47,877 bases of DNA from Azolla pinnata (GCA_037176905.1 JBBBWG010029143.1:1-47877), one strand, 5' to 3'. Counted from the first letter of the stretch, positions 1 through 10,980 are shown. Notes: generated by a model from the letters alone, not told the origin. Numbers and translations are program-made.

Positions 1-56
<56 letters not shown>

Positions 57-830
57 CCACCACCACCACCACCACCACCATTGCCGAGATCATCATCACC
101 ACCACCATTGCCGAGATCATCATCACCACCACCACCACCACTGCCGAGATCATCATCATCACCACCACCTCCATTGTCATCATCATCATCTCGTCATCAT
201 TGCCATCGCCATCATCACCATTGCCATTGTCACAGCCGTCATCATCATCAGCTCGCCATCATTGTCATCGCCATCATCACCATTGCCATTGTCACCATTG
301 TCATCATCATCATCGCCGTTGCCATCATTATCATCATCATCATCACCATCATCATCATCGTCGTTGCCACATCATCATCATCATCATCGTCGTCGTCGTC
401 GCTGTCATCATCATCATCATCATCGTCGTCGTCGCCACCGCCGTCATCATCATCGTCGTCGTCGTCGCCACTGTCGTCATCATCACCACTGTCACCATCA
501 TCACCATCGTTATTGTCATCATCACCGCTAGTGTCATCATCATCACGACCGCTGTGGCCATCATCATCATCATCAACGTCACCATCATCATCATCACTGC
601 CGACACCATCAGTATCACCATCATCACCATCACCATCACCACCATTGTCATCATTGCCGCCATCACCATCATCACCATCACCACTATCACCACCATCACC
701 ACCACCACCATCATCATCATCAGTCATCACGGATCGTCATCATCATCATCTCATCATGACCATCATGATCATCATCGTCACAGTCATAATCATCATCGTC
801 TTCTTCTTTTTCTTCTTCTTCTTCAAGAAT
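1..830. repeat. CAT/CAC/CGT trinucleotide microsatellite block
   Basis: The stretch is almost wholly ATC, ACC, GCC and GTC trinucleotides, beginning with a pure CAT run of about 55 bases and ending in a TTC run near 800-826. G is rare on the + strand and occurs mostly in CpG steps. Long open frames here (poly-His, poly-Ser, poly-Asp) are by-products of the repeat and I do not call them genes. The window starts inside the repeat, so its true left end is unknown. Confidence 0.95.
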
Positions 831-871
831 TAAATTTTGGGGACCATGTTGATAAAATAACGCAGAATATG

Positions 872-962
872 TGGCATGCAGGTATGCATGCATGCATGCA
901 TGTTTGCATGTGTGGTATGGATCTATGCGTGCGTGCATATGTATGTATGTATGTAGTGTATG
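872..962. repeat. CATG/TGTA tetranucleotide microsatellite
   Basis: Interrupted GCAT and TGTA repeats lie about 65 bases before the L24 start codon. They probably fall in its promoter or 5' leader. Confidence 0.8.
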
Positions 963-1024
963 AATGGGAGGGAAGAACTGTTTTCTGGTTCGGATAAGGT
1001 GAAGGTCAATTTCCTGCGCGGGCG

Positions 1025-3590
1025 ATGGCGAGCCTCCTCCAGCATTCGCTCTCCAATCTCTCTCTCAACTCCTCCGCTTCCACCAACGCCTGCCTCCATG
1101 GATTCTTCCCTCCTGTTTCTTCTGCTTCCTCCTCCTCTTTCATGGGATCATCCCTATGCCTTCGTCAGCCACAGGTAAGATGATGTCGAGAAAGAGGGAA
1201 GAGAGAAGGGAGTGAGCGGCACATTCGTTGATTCTCAAAATGAGACCGCGACTCAGTGATTTCTGCTTTTCTTTCTGTCTTCTTTCCATTGCAGGGAACT
1301 GAAGCCACAAGGATTGGTCCAATCACCATGGTAAGAAGAAGAGAAACGGGAAGGGGAAGGAAAAAACCAAGCATTCTTTTATGTGTTATCTTTCGGTTTT
1401 TTCTCATCTCTCCATGTGATATCTGTAGGTTCTGGTACTTCCTGTGTGGAAACTGCCACATTTCTGTGTGACGGGGTTTCTTTGTCTGTGTCAGGAGATT
1501 CCACATTTTTCATATCCTCATTTTATTCTCATGTATGGAAATGATTAGTGAGTCTTCAATACAGGGTAATGCACGTAGAAATGTAACGCATTCTCTTCTT
1601 ATTCATCATCATCATCATCATGTTATTCTGCGTCTGCTATGTCGAATTTTGTCAGTTGCTTGATATAACACATGTTGTACACTATCACGTACGTGAGACA
1701 AAGTTATTTTGTCTGATGTATCTTACTATTTTTCTAGTTCTTTGCTTTCCTTCTCTCAAATCTAATCTCTCTGACTGCATTTGTCTGAAAATGCCACATA
1801 CTGCTTCAAAATTGCCACATTTCATCCCGAAGTGCTGCATTTCTTGCTATACTTTTGTTTCATTTCATGATTTTCATTCGGCAGTATGTACAGTGCGCAT
1901 AAAGATTTGTAAATTTTTTTTTTTGCTGTAATATTTCATGGTGAGAGCAGACTGTGAGAAGGTGGGAGAGAAAAGAATGTAAACCTAACAGCAAACCTGT
2001 GCTGACGAAGCTTCATGTGAAGATTGGTGATACTGTGAAGGTCATAGCTGGATCAGATAAAGGAAAGATCAGTGAAATCACGAGAGTTTATAAGCATAAT
2101 AGCAAAGTCCTAGTGAAAGATGTGAATCTGAAGACGAAGCATGTTAAGGGAAAGCAAGAGGGGGAATCTGGTCAGATTATACAGGTACATGATGTGTGTT
2201 TTTGCTTATTAAAGACTCTTTGCTCATAAATTTCCACAGTTTATTTTACAGTGTATGTGAATTATCATGTCCATCTCCATCCTTGATAGTATAAGACTGT
2301 TATAAGAAACATTTTCATTATTAATGCTTGCTTAGTAGTTTGTTGACCATTTAATCACTAAACTGCAAAGTTAGATGTGTGTTTTCCTTACATTTGGGTC
2401 ACTAATAATGCTCCTGAATATATTAACATTCCACATTATATAGCATGCTTCGTTGCATCCATCTCCATCTTTGCCAGCATAATAAGACTGTTGTAAGAAA
2501 CATTTTCATTATTTAGAACTCACTTAGAACATTTAATCGTGAAGTATTCGTATGACTTTTTATAGTTAGAGCACATGGAAGACTCTTTGTTCAATCAACG
2601 CTCCAGTGTATAGCATGTTTGACCGTATGAATCTCTGTCCTTGCTAGAATAATACTGGTTCCATCATTTAGAATTCCTTTAATAGTTTCGTGAACATGTA
2701 GTTACATATATGGCCTGATGATTTGTGGCACTTAATACATCTAATCACATGAAAGGCTGGTTTTAAAATCATCTTGTATTCTAAACATGTTTAACCACAA
2801 CTGAAGGTTCTTCTTGCAAATATTCTTTCAAAATTGAGCCCATTTCTTTGTGTTAAGGGGTGTTCATATATAAAGCAATCGTGCAAGATCAAAGCAAAGA
2901 TCACACATTTTCACTTCATTAAGGCTGTTTTAATAGACATTCCACTATGTGTATCTGACAGTACAGTTTCATAACATAAGAGGCCACTGCAAGAAACATT
3001 TTGCTCAGCATACATCACACTTAATAATGCGAATGGCTGTTTCAAGCATTGATTCCCAAATTTATAGCTCATTTATATTTTCATTATCTTAAGTAAACGT
3101 TTTACATCTTGCACCACATTTTAATCATATGCAAGGCTGTTTAGGAAACATGTTATTGTTTATGAGTACAACCAAGCACCAAGGTTGTTTGTTTATTGCA
3201 CATTCTAATCACATTTTAAGGTTGGTTCTAGAATATTTTGTGGTTTTACATCACATGTAATACCACTTATTGGAATCTACAACATTTTTCTTGTTCAATG
3301 TAAGGAACAGCCTGTAGTTCTCTCATTGCATGTAAAGTTGTGATTCTGAGAGATGGAGATCTTTACTTGAACAGATTGAAGCACCAATCCACAGCTCGAA
3401 TGTGATGATATACTCTAAGAAGGAGAAGGTTGCAAGTAGAGTGGGTCATAAGGTGTTGGAAGATGGTAAGAAGGTGAGATTTCTCCTGAAGACAGGTGAA
3501 TTGCTAGACAGTGCTGAGGATTGGAAGCGTATTCATAAGACTGAAAAGAAAGACAAAGAGAAAGAGAAAGGTCAGGTTGCTGCAACCTAG
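1025..3590 (+). CDS. RPL24: Plastid large-subunit ribosomal protein L24 (nuclear-encoded, 4 exons)
   Basis: Exons are 1025-1174, 1295-1330, 1951-2184 and 3375-3590, all in phase 0, with GT..AG borders; they encode 211 aa. The first ~50 residues ([20 protein letters not shown]...) are Ser/Ala/Leu-rich and lack acidic residues, as in a chloroplast transit peptide. The mature part carries the KOW domain of the uL24 family: [20 protein letters not shown], then [14 protein letters not shown] and a [19 protein letters not shown] segment, followed by a plant plastid C-terminal tail rich in Lys. uL24 binds 23S rRNA and starts assembly of the 50S subunit; here it would act in the plastid. The length is close to what I recall for seed-plant orthologues (about 200 aa). 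The start at 1025 is the first ATG in frame that yields the transit peptide. The 36-nt second exon ([12 protein letters not shown]) is unusually short; its borders are supported by frame on both sides. Confidence 0.93.
2205..2750 (+). repeat. Degenerate tandem repeat inside L24 intron 3
   Basis: About three diverged copies of a ~170-187 bp unit can be read by eye. Shared landmarks are CATCTCCATC (2271 and 2460), ATAAGACTGTTRTAAGAAAC (2290 and 2482), GACTCTTTG (2214 and 2581) and TAGCATG (2441 and 2611). Further pieces (AAGAAACATTTTGC near 2990, GGAAACATG near 3145) suggest that older copies fill more of the 1.19-kb intron. Confidence 0.6.
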
Positions 3591-5110
3591 TAGCCAGATA
3601 GTAGGAGGCCATATGCCTGTATTTCGGTTTCCTTCTTTGCTATTACTAGCTGCGAGCATTCGGTCATCGTTGTAACACACACTTGTAAAGAGATCAATTT
3701 TCTTCTTGTAAAACCGAATTTCTCACATCCCAATTGTTGAATCATTCGCTTGTTTCCAAAGATGAAACTTGTGAATCGCACATTTTTTTTTACTCTTTGA
3801 GGCTCGTCAGCAGACATATTTTCCCAGTAAACTCGATCCATCTTTGTGAGGTGAAGGAGTGTGATTTTACGGTTGCAGGTAATCTAGCTGATTTTTTGTC
3901 ACTCTTAAATTGCGCTGAAATATATCATTTTTCAGAGTGTCTAGATATTTATGACATAGAACTCTAAGGAGCGAATATGCAAACTTACTTGTTCAGTCAA
4001 ATTACTCGTTTATATATAAAATTGATGCAGAATGCTTGTGTCTCTTAAGCATCTATGTTTTGCCTAATCTAGCTTATAAACTTGCATCTAGGTTGCGTCA
4101 AAGTTGAAAAATTTGTCATTTGACGCACGGTTAGACAGACACGACGCAAGAAAAAAAACTCATGACAGTTTTCCCGTCAAATTTCGTGTCTAGATGTTGA
4201 ATCCCTTGCAATGTTAATTCATGACGATGAGCAATCCTGACATTTCACTACATGTAGCATAATTACCATGACACCGTTAGCAATGGTTATAGTTTCAAGA
4301 GGTGTTTGAATAATAGGAACGTCAATCTTGCTAAATGCTACCCCTATATAGTATAGTTTTGGATGTATATTCTAATTTCTAAAAGAATTCCTATTTGTGG
4401 GAGCAAGGAGAGTTCTGAGACAATCGGGTGCTCATGGTGCGGTCGTGGGGAAAGTAGGTAGTGAATCAAGGGTGATGATTCCATTTCATAATGGGCTGTT
4501 TTGGATTGCTTGCATTCTTAAAATTCAGGGTAAGGAGTTGCTGATGGCTTGAGAATAAGGGAAATTTAAAGTAGGGGGCTGTTTAGGGGTTGGTTATGGA
4601 GTTCATTGAAGATAGATTATAATTGGGTGATAACTGTGGGTTAATTAGGGGCTGCTAATAGGCTAATGAGAGACTAATTATGAGCTGATTAGGGGTTGAT
4701 TACATGGTCAAACAGGATTTAGCCGGGATGGTACATGCGACAACATGATAAAAAGCTCATTGCTGCTCATCATGCAACTGAGACACACGATCGCACACGT
4801 TTTGTCTACACACACTAGCCTAAAGAAGACAATTAATATATCTTTCTTTCATTCGTTCGTTCGTTCTTCTCTTTTTTTCTTCCTTCCTTAGGGTTGGGGG
4901 AGAAAGCAGTTCTCCATATCTCCTTTTCCTTGAAATTTATCATTGTTTTTACTGCATTGGTCATTGATACTGCTGGATTACTGTTGAGGCGGGTTGGGCG
5001 CATGTGAGCCAATGTGTGTAGCTAGAAAAAGCACTCGGGGACGGATGGTCCCCCCCAATCCGATCCGCGGATGAGCAACGGATCGTGCACATGCTCGCAT
5101 CTCCCTTCTC
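3591..5110. other. L24 3' region and intergenic DNA, nothing recognised
   Basis: AT-rich sequence downstream of the L24 stop. No coding potential beyond short chance frames. A short CATT/GTTC repeat lies near 4850-4870. I see no RNA gene or transposon ends. Confidence 0.6.
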
Positions 5111-5114
5111 GATA

Positions 5115-5153
<39 letters not shown>
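5111..5153. repeat. GAT trinucleotide microsatellite
   Basis: A near-perfect GAT run of about 13 units. Confidence 0.9.
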
Positions 5154-5526
5154 GTGGTAAGGCTAAATAGCAAATGTGCAGTTTCTCGGAACCATAACTT
5201 CCCTTACTACACTTAGCGGAGCTTTGATCACGAAGCGTTTGGGCATGACCCGATGAATTAATGAGTGAATGAGACCGCTTGGATCGGAGCCAAACTTAGC
5301 GGCGCCCTCCGTTCTTTCCCGGCCTTTGGATTCGTGCCGCTATATCCTGTTGATCACGGAATCGAATTCTATGCCTCCCCCTCGTGAGCATCGGGGAGTG
5401 AGAGTTGGGCTTCACACTCCTCTATGAGTCCCTTTGTTGTTGTTGCTTTGTTTTTTTTACTTTTTAACCCTCTCAAATGCAAGTAAAAAAGACAAAGCGC
5501 ATCACTCCCCAAGTTACGGTGCGCCC

Positions 5527-5644
5527 GAAACCCTAAACGTCGTGGATATAGTCGCGACGGCCGAAGATTGGCTCCTAAGAACCCTAACCTAAATGCGGGT
5601 GATCAGGTGACGACGATCCGAAACCCTAAACCCTGAACCCTAGC
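5527..5644. promoter_or_regulatory. Cluster of telobox-like AAACCCTA motifs
   Basis: AAACCCTAAAC (5528), GAACCCTAACC (5578) and AAACCCTAAACCCTGAACCC (5621) fall within 120 bp. In plants, AAACCCTA telo-boxes are common in promoters and leaders of translation and cell-cycle genes. No gene is evident immediately downstream on either strand, so the role is inferred; it could equally be degenerate telomere-like sequence. Confidence 0.4.
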
Positions 5645-5657
5645 AATGAACACTAGC

Positions 5658-5723
5658 AAGAAGAAGAAAAAGAAGAAGAAGAAGAAGAAGAAGAAGAAGA
5701 AGAAGAAGAAGACGAAGAAGAAG
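5658..5723. repeat. AAG trinucleotide microsatellite
   Basis: About 20 AAG units with a single interruption (GACGAAG near 5711). Confidence 0.92.
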
Positions 5724-5799
5724 GTCGAATGGATAGGTATCATCAAATGAAGGGTGATTAAATTTTCGATCAAACCCGTTCATCGGTTCACCGAATTCT

Positions 5800-6233
5800 A
5801 CATATATGTATGAATGCATGCATGCATGTGTGTGTGTCTAGACGCATGTGCGTATTTGTGAGTGTGTGTATGTATGTATGTAAGTATGTTGGAAGCCGGG
5901 ACGTGGTCAGACATGGGGCGGAAGACCTAAGAGCTTTGTGTGCCGTAATCGTGCATGCATATACATCCATGTATGTAGAGCGTATGCATTTTTACCATCA
6001 TGCGTCGAAGAAGAAGCACACGAGGAGAGGGACGGAATCTCGCTCGCTTAAGTTGGATAACTCGGTGTAAATCGACCCCCCTTTTTTTTTGGCCACCGCC
6101 GTGCTGTACACCATGAGCGCAAGGTCTTTCCAGATCGGGATCGGATCGGATCGGGATCGGATCGGATCGAATCGGATCGGATCGATCATGCAACGCATCT
6201 ATAGCTTGCATGTCTACATACACACACACACAC

Positions 6234-6265
<32 letters not shown>

Positions 6266-6430
6266 GATGCATGCATTGTGTACATACGTTTAATACGTAT
6301 GCGTACACGCATGCATGCATACATACGGAGTCGGAACGTGTGCATAGAAATGAGGGCTTCACCACCACCACATCGGTACGTGCATGCATACACACACACA
6401 CACATACATACATACATACATACATGGGCG
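5800..6430. repeat. Mixed microsatellites: CATG/TGTA, GGATC, CA and CATA
   Basis: Separate tracts are CATG and TGTA repeats (5803-5890), a GGATC/GATC pentanucleotide tract (6132-6187), a CA tract passing into CATA (6218-6264), and a second CA-to-CATA compound tract of nearly the same make-up (6386-6426). Open frames over them (Cys/His/Met or Tyr-rich) are repeat artefacts. Confidence 0.9.
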
Positions 6431-6687
6431 GGCTTGTTCTTGCAGATTCCCTTCTCCGACTCCGATTTTACGTGCTCGAATCCGAGAATGAGCTCGAGCT
6501 CCAACATGGAACTCTCCATCTCATTGCATATCTATCTATCTATACACATACATAGAGCTCCCGAGAAGCCCTTGAGAGAAGTCGATCGAAGGCGAGAAGA
6601 TCAAGAAGGTGGTGTTTTTGTGTGAGCTAAATATTACAAGCCATGATTTGGGCGCTCCACTAGATCAGGCACACAAAGTGCTGCCCC

Positions 6688-6738
6688 TTCTTCTTCTTCT
6701 TCTTCTTCTTCTTCTTCTTCTTCTTCTTCTTCTTCTTG
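6688..6738. repeat. TTC trinucleotide microsatellite
   Basis: About 16 uninterrupted TTC units. Confidence 0.93.
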
Positions 6739-6865
6739 TGTTTGTGCCCACCCGCCCGCCTTTTCGACGCTCTTTGGTTGTTTGAGATCCGGCAAGTTCA
6801 TCGAGATCCGGAGCGCGCGGGCGCGCATCTAGACCGACCTTTTGGGCAACAAATGAAAGTCTCCA

Positions 6866-7092
6866 TCAATCCATCAATGAATGGGATCGATCGATCGATC
6901 GATCCCATTCATGCATTCCCATTCATTCACTCATTCATTCATCCATTCATCCCATGCATCGATCGATTGATCCAATCGATCCATCGATTCGTTCATCCAT
7001 TCATTCATGCCCTCCATTCATACATTCATCCATGGATCGATCGATCGATCCAATCGATCCAATCGATCCATCCATTCATTCATTCATACATG
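6866..7092. repeat. ATTC / GATC tetranucleotide repeat block
   Basis: Alternating CATT/ATTC and GATC/CCAT runs. GATC runs occur at 6888-6904 and 7037-7050. The GATC tracts are self-complementary and the two flanks (GGGATCGATCG / CGATCGATCCC at 6886-6906) form a perfect palindrome. Confidence 0.85.
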
Positions 7093-7187
7093 TCAACCAA
7101 GAGCACACAATGAGAGGAAAAAGGGGAACAATGCCGTTTACAGTTGAGGAAGGAAGGGTCAAGGCGGCGGCCGTCTCGCAAAGAAAG

Positions 7188-7189
<2 letters not shown>

Positions 7190-7219
<30 letters not shown>
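7190..7219. repeat. GA dinucleotide microsatellite
   Basis: About 14 AG units. CT tracts on the same strand follow at 7418-7451 and 7749-7771. Confidence 0.92.
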
Positions 7220-7221
<2 letters not shown>

Positions 7222-7336
7222 CCGCCTGCCTTCCTCACTCTCTGGCTCGACACGGAAAATCGATCGTCGAGCTCGCGAATGAGCAGATTAGTGCTGATTG
7301 ATTGTTTGATTAGACCACGAATGAACGGGTCACGGA

Positions 7337-7414
7337 GTTGATTGGGGATTAGTGGGCAATTAATCCACGATCGATCAATGCTACTAACACTGACGCTACT
7401 AATCTAGCCCCGCC

Positions 7415-7451
<37 letters not shown>

Positions 7452-7740
7452 GACCCGACGACGCTAATCATGGTCTAATGGAGCTGATTAGTGGGCACTA
7501 ATCCACGAGTAGTGCTACTAAACCACCGCTGATGCTAATCTATTCCCCCTCACTAATCATGCCCTCCTAATGGAGCTGATCAGTGGGGGGGGGGGGCTAA
7601 CCCACGATTAGTGCTGCTAAGCACCACCACTGACACACTAATCATGCCCCCCCTAATGGAGCTGCTTAATGGCGACTAATCCAGGATTAGTGCTGCTAAC
7701 CACCACTGACACTAAATCTACCGCACTAATCATGCCCTAA
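7337..7740 (+). repeat. Tandem array of an ~87-bp unit with an internal palindrome
   Basis: Unit starts marked by CTAATCATG lie at 7463, 7553, 7638 and 7725 (spacings 90, 85, 87), with a more diverged copy at 7337-7412. Each unit contains TAATGGAGCTG and CACTAATCCACGATTAGTG-like sequence, which is an inverted repeat (CACTAATC/GATTAGTG) around a 3-base loop, followed by TGCTRCTAA and CACCACTGACACTAATC. A CT tract (7418-7451) has expanded between copies 1 and 2. Confidence 0.8.
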
Positions 7741-7834
7741 TTGACAAGACTCTCTCTCTCTCTCTCTCTCCTAACGTGTTGACTACTCTCTCTCTCTAAT
7801 ACATACTCACACACACACACACATCTCTCTCTAG

Positions 7835-8180
7835 TTTCGCACGTGTGACCCCACACCATCTCTTCCCCTACTCTTCACAAAAACAGATCGTTTCTTCTTC
7901 ATCCTCCCTCTTCTTCTTCTTCTTTCTTCTTCTTCTTCTTCTTCTTCTTCATTCTGCACTTCTCTTCTCTTCCCTTCTGACCGACTGCGGCGCTACCATC
8001 AACCATCATCGTCATTCCCACCGTCATCAGATCTTCTCTCCCTGTCACCATTTCAGAGCATCATCAGCAGCAGCGCTCGCCCATCTTCACCACCACCATC
8101 ATCATCATCATCATCATCTTCTTCTTCTTCTTCTTCAAACCCTAGCTTTGCTGTACTGCGTTGTGCTCCGCTTCTGTTTC
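7835..8180 (+). promoter_or_regulatory. Possible promoter and leader region with G-box and telobox
   Basis: A G-box core CACGTG lies at 7840-7845 (context GCACGTGTGAC, as in ABRE-type sites). It is followed by CT- and TTC-rich sequence and by AAACCCTAGC at 8137-8146, which is common in plant 5' leaders. The next gene on this strand is the AHL gene at 9534, so this may be its distal promoter, with the region between perhaps a leader intron. Inference only. Confidence 0.35.
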
Positions 8181-8249
8181 GATTTTCCTTTGTCTGCGCA
8201 TTCCATTAAACGGTTCAATTGAGCTCTCGCTCGCTCGGCTGCTCCTGCA

Positions 8250-8290
8250 TCTATCTGTCTATCTATCTGTCTATCTATCTATCTATCTAT
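8250..8290. repeat. TCTA/TCTG tetranucleotide microsatellite
   Basis: About ten TCTA or TCTG units. Confidence 0.85.
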
Positions 8291-9008
8291 GTTTTCTATG
8301 TATCTGTCTTGTCCACATACCAGGCGAAACTCTGACGGTTTAATTATTCTGTGCTCCTGAGTAGTAATAGCTCAAAGCTTCTTTAATTACATCAATCCAG
8401 CCCATTCATCGCTGCCTATAGCTTCAATAAATTCATACATATACATCTCTGTGCATGTAGTAGGAATCGAATGCTACCGCTACTTAACGACAGAGAGACA
8501 GAGAGAGAGACAGACATCGATGGATGGATCGATTTGTTCGACATATCCTCTTTTGTGTTACGAGATCAGGTCATTGAGATGTATTTCATGCTTTCCCTAA
8601 TCCTCATCCAATGCTGGCTGGGCTAGTTGTTATATGCCTCCCATTTCCATCTCGATCCCCGAATCGTTTTCTGCGCTCCGATTCGATCCGTCTCCTCCAT
8701 TCCTCCTGACAGACGCCTGCCGGCCTCCCGTTCAAGACAAGAAAGCCCCAGTATCCGAGTTGCTAGTGGAGCAGGACATGAACTCCAAGCTCCCAGCCAA
8801 TCTTTGATTCAGATGATGGTGGATTGATTCCGAGAGCGTCGTATGTGCCCTGCTGCATCTGGATCGGGCAGCTCGGGAGCGAGACATCCATCAGAGGAGG
8901 AGGAGGAGGAGGAGGAGGCGGCGGGGTTCTTGGTAGTAGCTCCAGTACACAGGAGAAGGGAAGGGCGGTGCGGGCGGGGAAGGATGAGATAAGTAATTAG
9001 CCCGACAT

Positions 9009-9336
9009 AAGAAGAAGAAGAAGAAGCAGAAGCAGAAGCAGAAGCAGCAGCAGAAGAAGCAGAAGACGCAGAAGCAGAAGAAGAAGAAGAAGAAGAAGAA
9101 GAAGAAGAAGAAGAAGAAGAAGCAGAAGCAGAAGCAGAAGAGGAAGCAGCAGCAGAAGCAGAAGCAGAAGAGGAAGCAGAAGAGGAAGCAGAAGCAGAAG
9201 CAGAAGAGGAAGCAGAAGAAGAAGAAGAAGAAGAAGAAGCAGAAGAAGACGCAGGAGAAGAAGAAGAAGAAGAAGAAGAAGAAGACGCAGGAGAAGAAGA
9301 AGAAGAAGAAGAAGAAGAAGAAGAAGAAGAAGCAGG
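9009..9336. repeat. GAA/GCA repeat in the AHL leader
   Basis: Over 300 bases of GAA and GCA trinucleotides with AGGAAGCAG interruptions. It lies 200-520 bases before the AHL start and is nearly free of T on the + strand. The Phe/Cys open frame on the opposite strand is an artefact. Confidence 0.93.
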
Positions 9337-9533
9337 GAAAATATATGTTCCTTACTGAGGAGGAGCAGCAGAAAATGGGGAGCGTCGTGGATGGGGCGGC
9401 GTTAGAGCGGGTGGAATGAAGGGAAAGGATTGGAGGACGAGGATGCAGGATCGATCTGGGAGGCAGTAAACAAGAGGAATCAGAAGAGGGAGAAGAAGAA
9501 GCGGGGGACGGAAGAAGCGGGGACGGAAGAAGC

Positions 9534-10775
9534 ATGGCGAATCATCAGATGCAGGGAGCATCGAGGCTGCTGGCGCACGCGGCAGGGATACAGTTACAGC
9601 AGCAGCAAGGAGGATGAGGAGGAAAAAGAGCAGCGTTTGGGGGCGGGCATCAGCAGCAGCATCATCATCATCAGCAGCATCATCTGAGCCAGCAGCAGCA
9701 GCAGCAGCAGCAGGAATCGGAGGAGGAGGAGACGAGCGGGAACAACAGCCCGGCGGCGGCGGGCGGGCTGCAGCTGGTGCAGGTGGAGGGCGGCGGCGGC
9801 GGGCGGCGGCCGCGCGGGCGGCCGCCGGGGTCCAAGAACAAGCCCAAGCCGCCCATCATCATCACGCGCGACTCGCCGAGCGCGCTGCGGGCGCACGTGC
9901 TGGAGGTGGCGGCGGGGTGCGACGTGGCGGAGAGCGTGGCGGGGTTCGCGGCGGCGCGGCAGCGCGGCGTGTCCATCCTCAGCGGCAGCGGCGCGGTGGC
10001 CAACGTGACGCTGCGGCAGCCGGCGGCGGCGGCGACGGTGACGTTCCACGGCAGGTTCGAGATCCTCTCCATGTCCGGGGCCTTCTTGCCGCCGCCGGCC
10101 GCGGACGGATTGGGCGGCGGCGGCGGGCTCAGCATCTCCCTCGCCGGCGCTCAGGGCCAGGTGGTGGGCGGCAGCGTCGTGGGCGCCCTCATCGCCGCCG
10201 GCCCCGTCCTCATCATCGCCGCCTCCTTCCTCAACCCCTCCTACCACCGCCTGCCCTTGCTCCCCCCCTCCCACCACCAGCACCAGCTGCCGCGAGGCGC
10301 GCCGGCGGAGCTGCACGAGGAGGAGGAGGACGACGACTACGACGAGGGCGCCGCTGACGGCGACGACGGCGGTACTGGCGGAGCTGCTGCTCTTGCTGCC
10401 CGCCGCCTGTGCGAGCAGCAGCAGCAGCAGCAGCAGCACCTGCCCTTGCCGCCCGAAAGCGGCGGCGGCGGCGGCGGCGACGCCAGCCAGCTGCTGCTGC
10501 TGCTGGGAACTGGTAGCACTAGTGGTGCGGCGGCGGCGGCGGCGGCGATGATGATGGGGCCACCGCTCTCATCATCCTCGCCGCAGCAGCTGCAGCACGC
10601 AGCTGCTGCTGCTGCTGCTTCGGAGCCGGGCTCGTGCGGCATGTCGCTGTTCCACAACGTCAGCTCCTCCTCGTCTGCATTGCCGCCGGCGCTGGGCTGC
10701 AGCCAGCTCCCGCAGGATGTGCTGGCCTGGGCGGCGGCGGCGGCGAGCTCGCAACGAGCCGCCGCCCCCTTCTGA
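9534..10775 (+). CDS. AHL: AT-hook motif nuclear-localised protein, clade A (intronless), with an in-frame TGA near its 5' end
   Basis: AHL proteins bind AT-rich DNA and form trimers through a PPC (DUF296) domain, acting in the nucleus as chromatin-associated regulators. The frame shows a type-I AT-hook ([16 protein letters not shown], from about 9808), then a PPC domain: [18 protein letters not shown], a [17 protein letters not shown] strand, [16 protein letters not shown] and [18 protein letters not shown]. The C-terminal part is a low-complexity tail with Gln, Gly and Ala runs, ending AAAPF. This is the clade-A layout, which normally has no intron. The best start is ATG at 9534 ([18 protein letters not shown]), but codon 28 (9615-9617) is TGA; the same frame then continues with Gln/His-rich sequence into the AT-hook, and no ATG occurs in frame before 10071. 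The gene may be a nonsense allele, contain an assembly error, use an unrecognised intron or a non-AUG start. GC is far higher than in flanking DNA. Confidence 0.8.
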
Positions 10776-10807
10776 GAGCCGCGCCAAGTTGAGCTCCTTA
10801 CTCTCCT

Positions 10808-10874
10808 CCGTCCGTCCGTCCGTCCGTCCGTCCGTCCGTCCGTCCGTCCGTCCGTCCGTCCGTCCGTCCGTCCG
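10808..10874. repeat. CCGT tetranucleotide microsatellite
   Basis: About 16 CCGT units, 33 bases after the AHL stop, hence probably in its 3' UTR. Confidence 0.93.
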
Positions 10875-10980
10875 GCTGGCTACGCTACTCCTCCTCTTCC
10901 CAACCAACAAACGCAACTGGCGGCGCTTTCATCCCTCCAGGATTCCTTTCATCTTCCTTGCTTGCTGTGCCAAGAATGAA

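Noticed and set aside
81..997. Long Ser-, His-, Asp- and Met-rich open frames on both strands
   Set aside because: All are frames over the CAT/CAC microsatellite; no domain, no biased third position, and several overlap on both strands.
5200..5500. GC-richer island resembling a structured RNA or exon
   Set aside because: No match to rRNA, snRNA or tRNA motifs known to me and no sustained coding frame.
8891..9535. 214-codon Phe/Cys/Leu frame on the minus strand
   Set aside because: It is the reverse of the GAA/GCA leader repeat of the AHL gene.
9614..10357. 247-codon plus-strand frame beginning with an ATG at 9614
   Set aside because: Out of frame with the AT-hook and PPC domain; Ala/Arg/Gly-rich as expected for GC-rich DNA.
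9594..10439. Large minus-strand frames opposite AHL-1
   Set aside because: They are shadows of a very GC-rich real gene; the plus-strand frame has the AT-hook and PPC domain.
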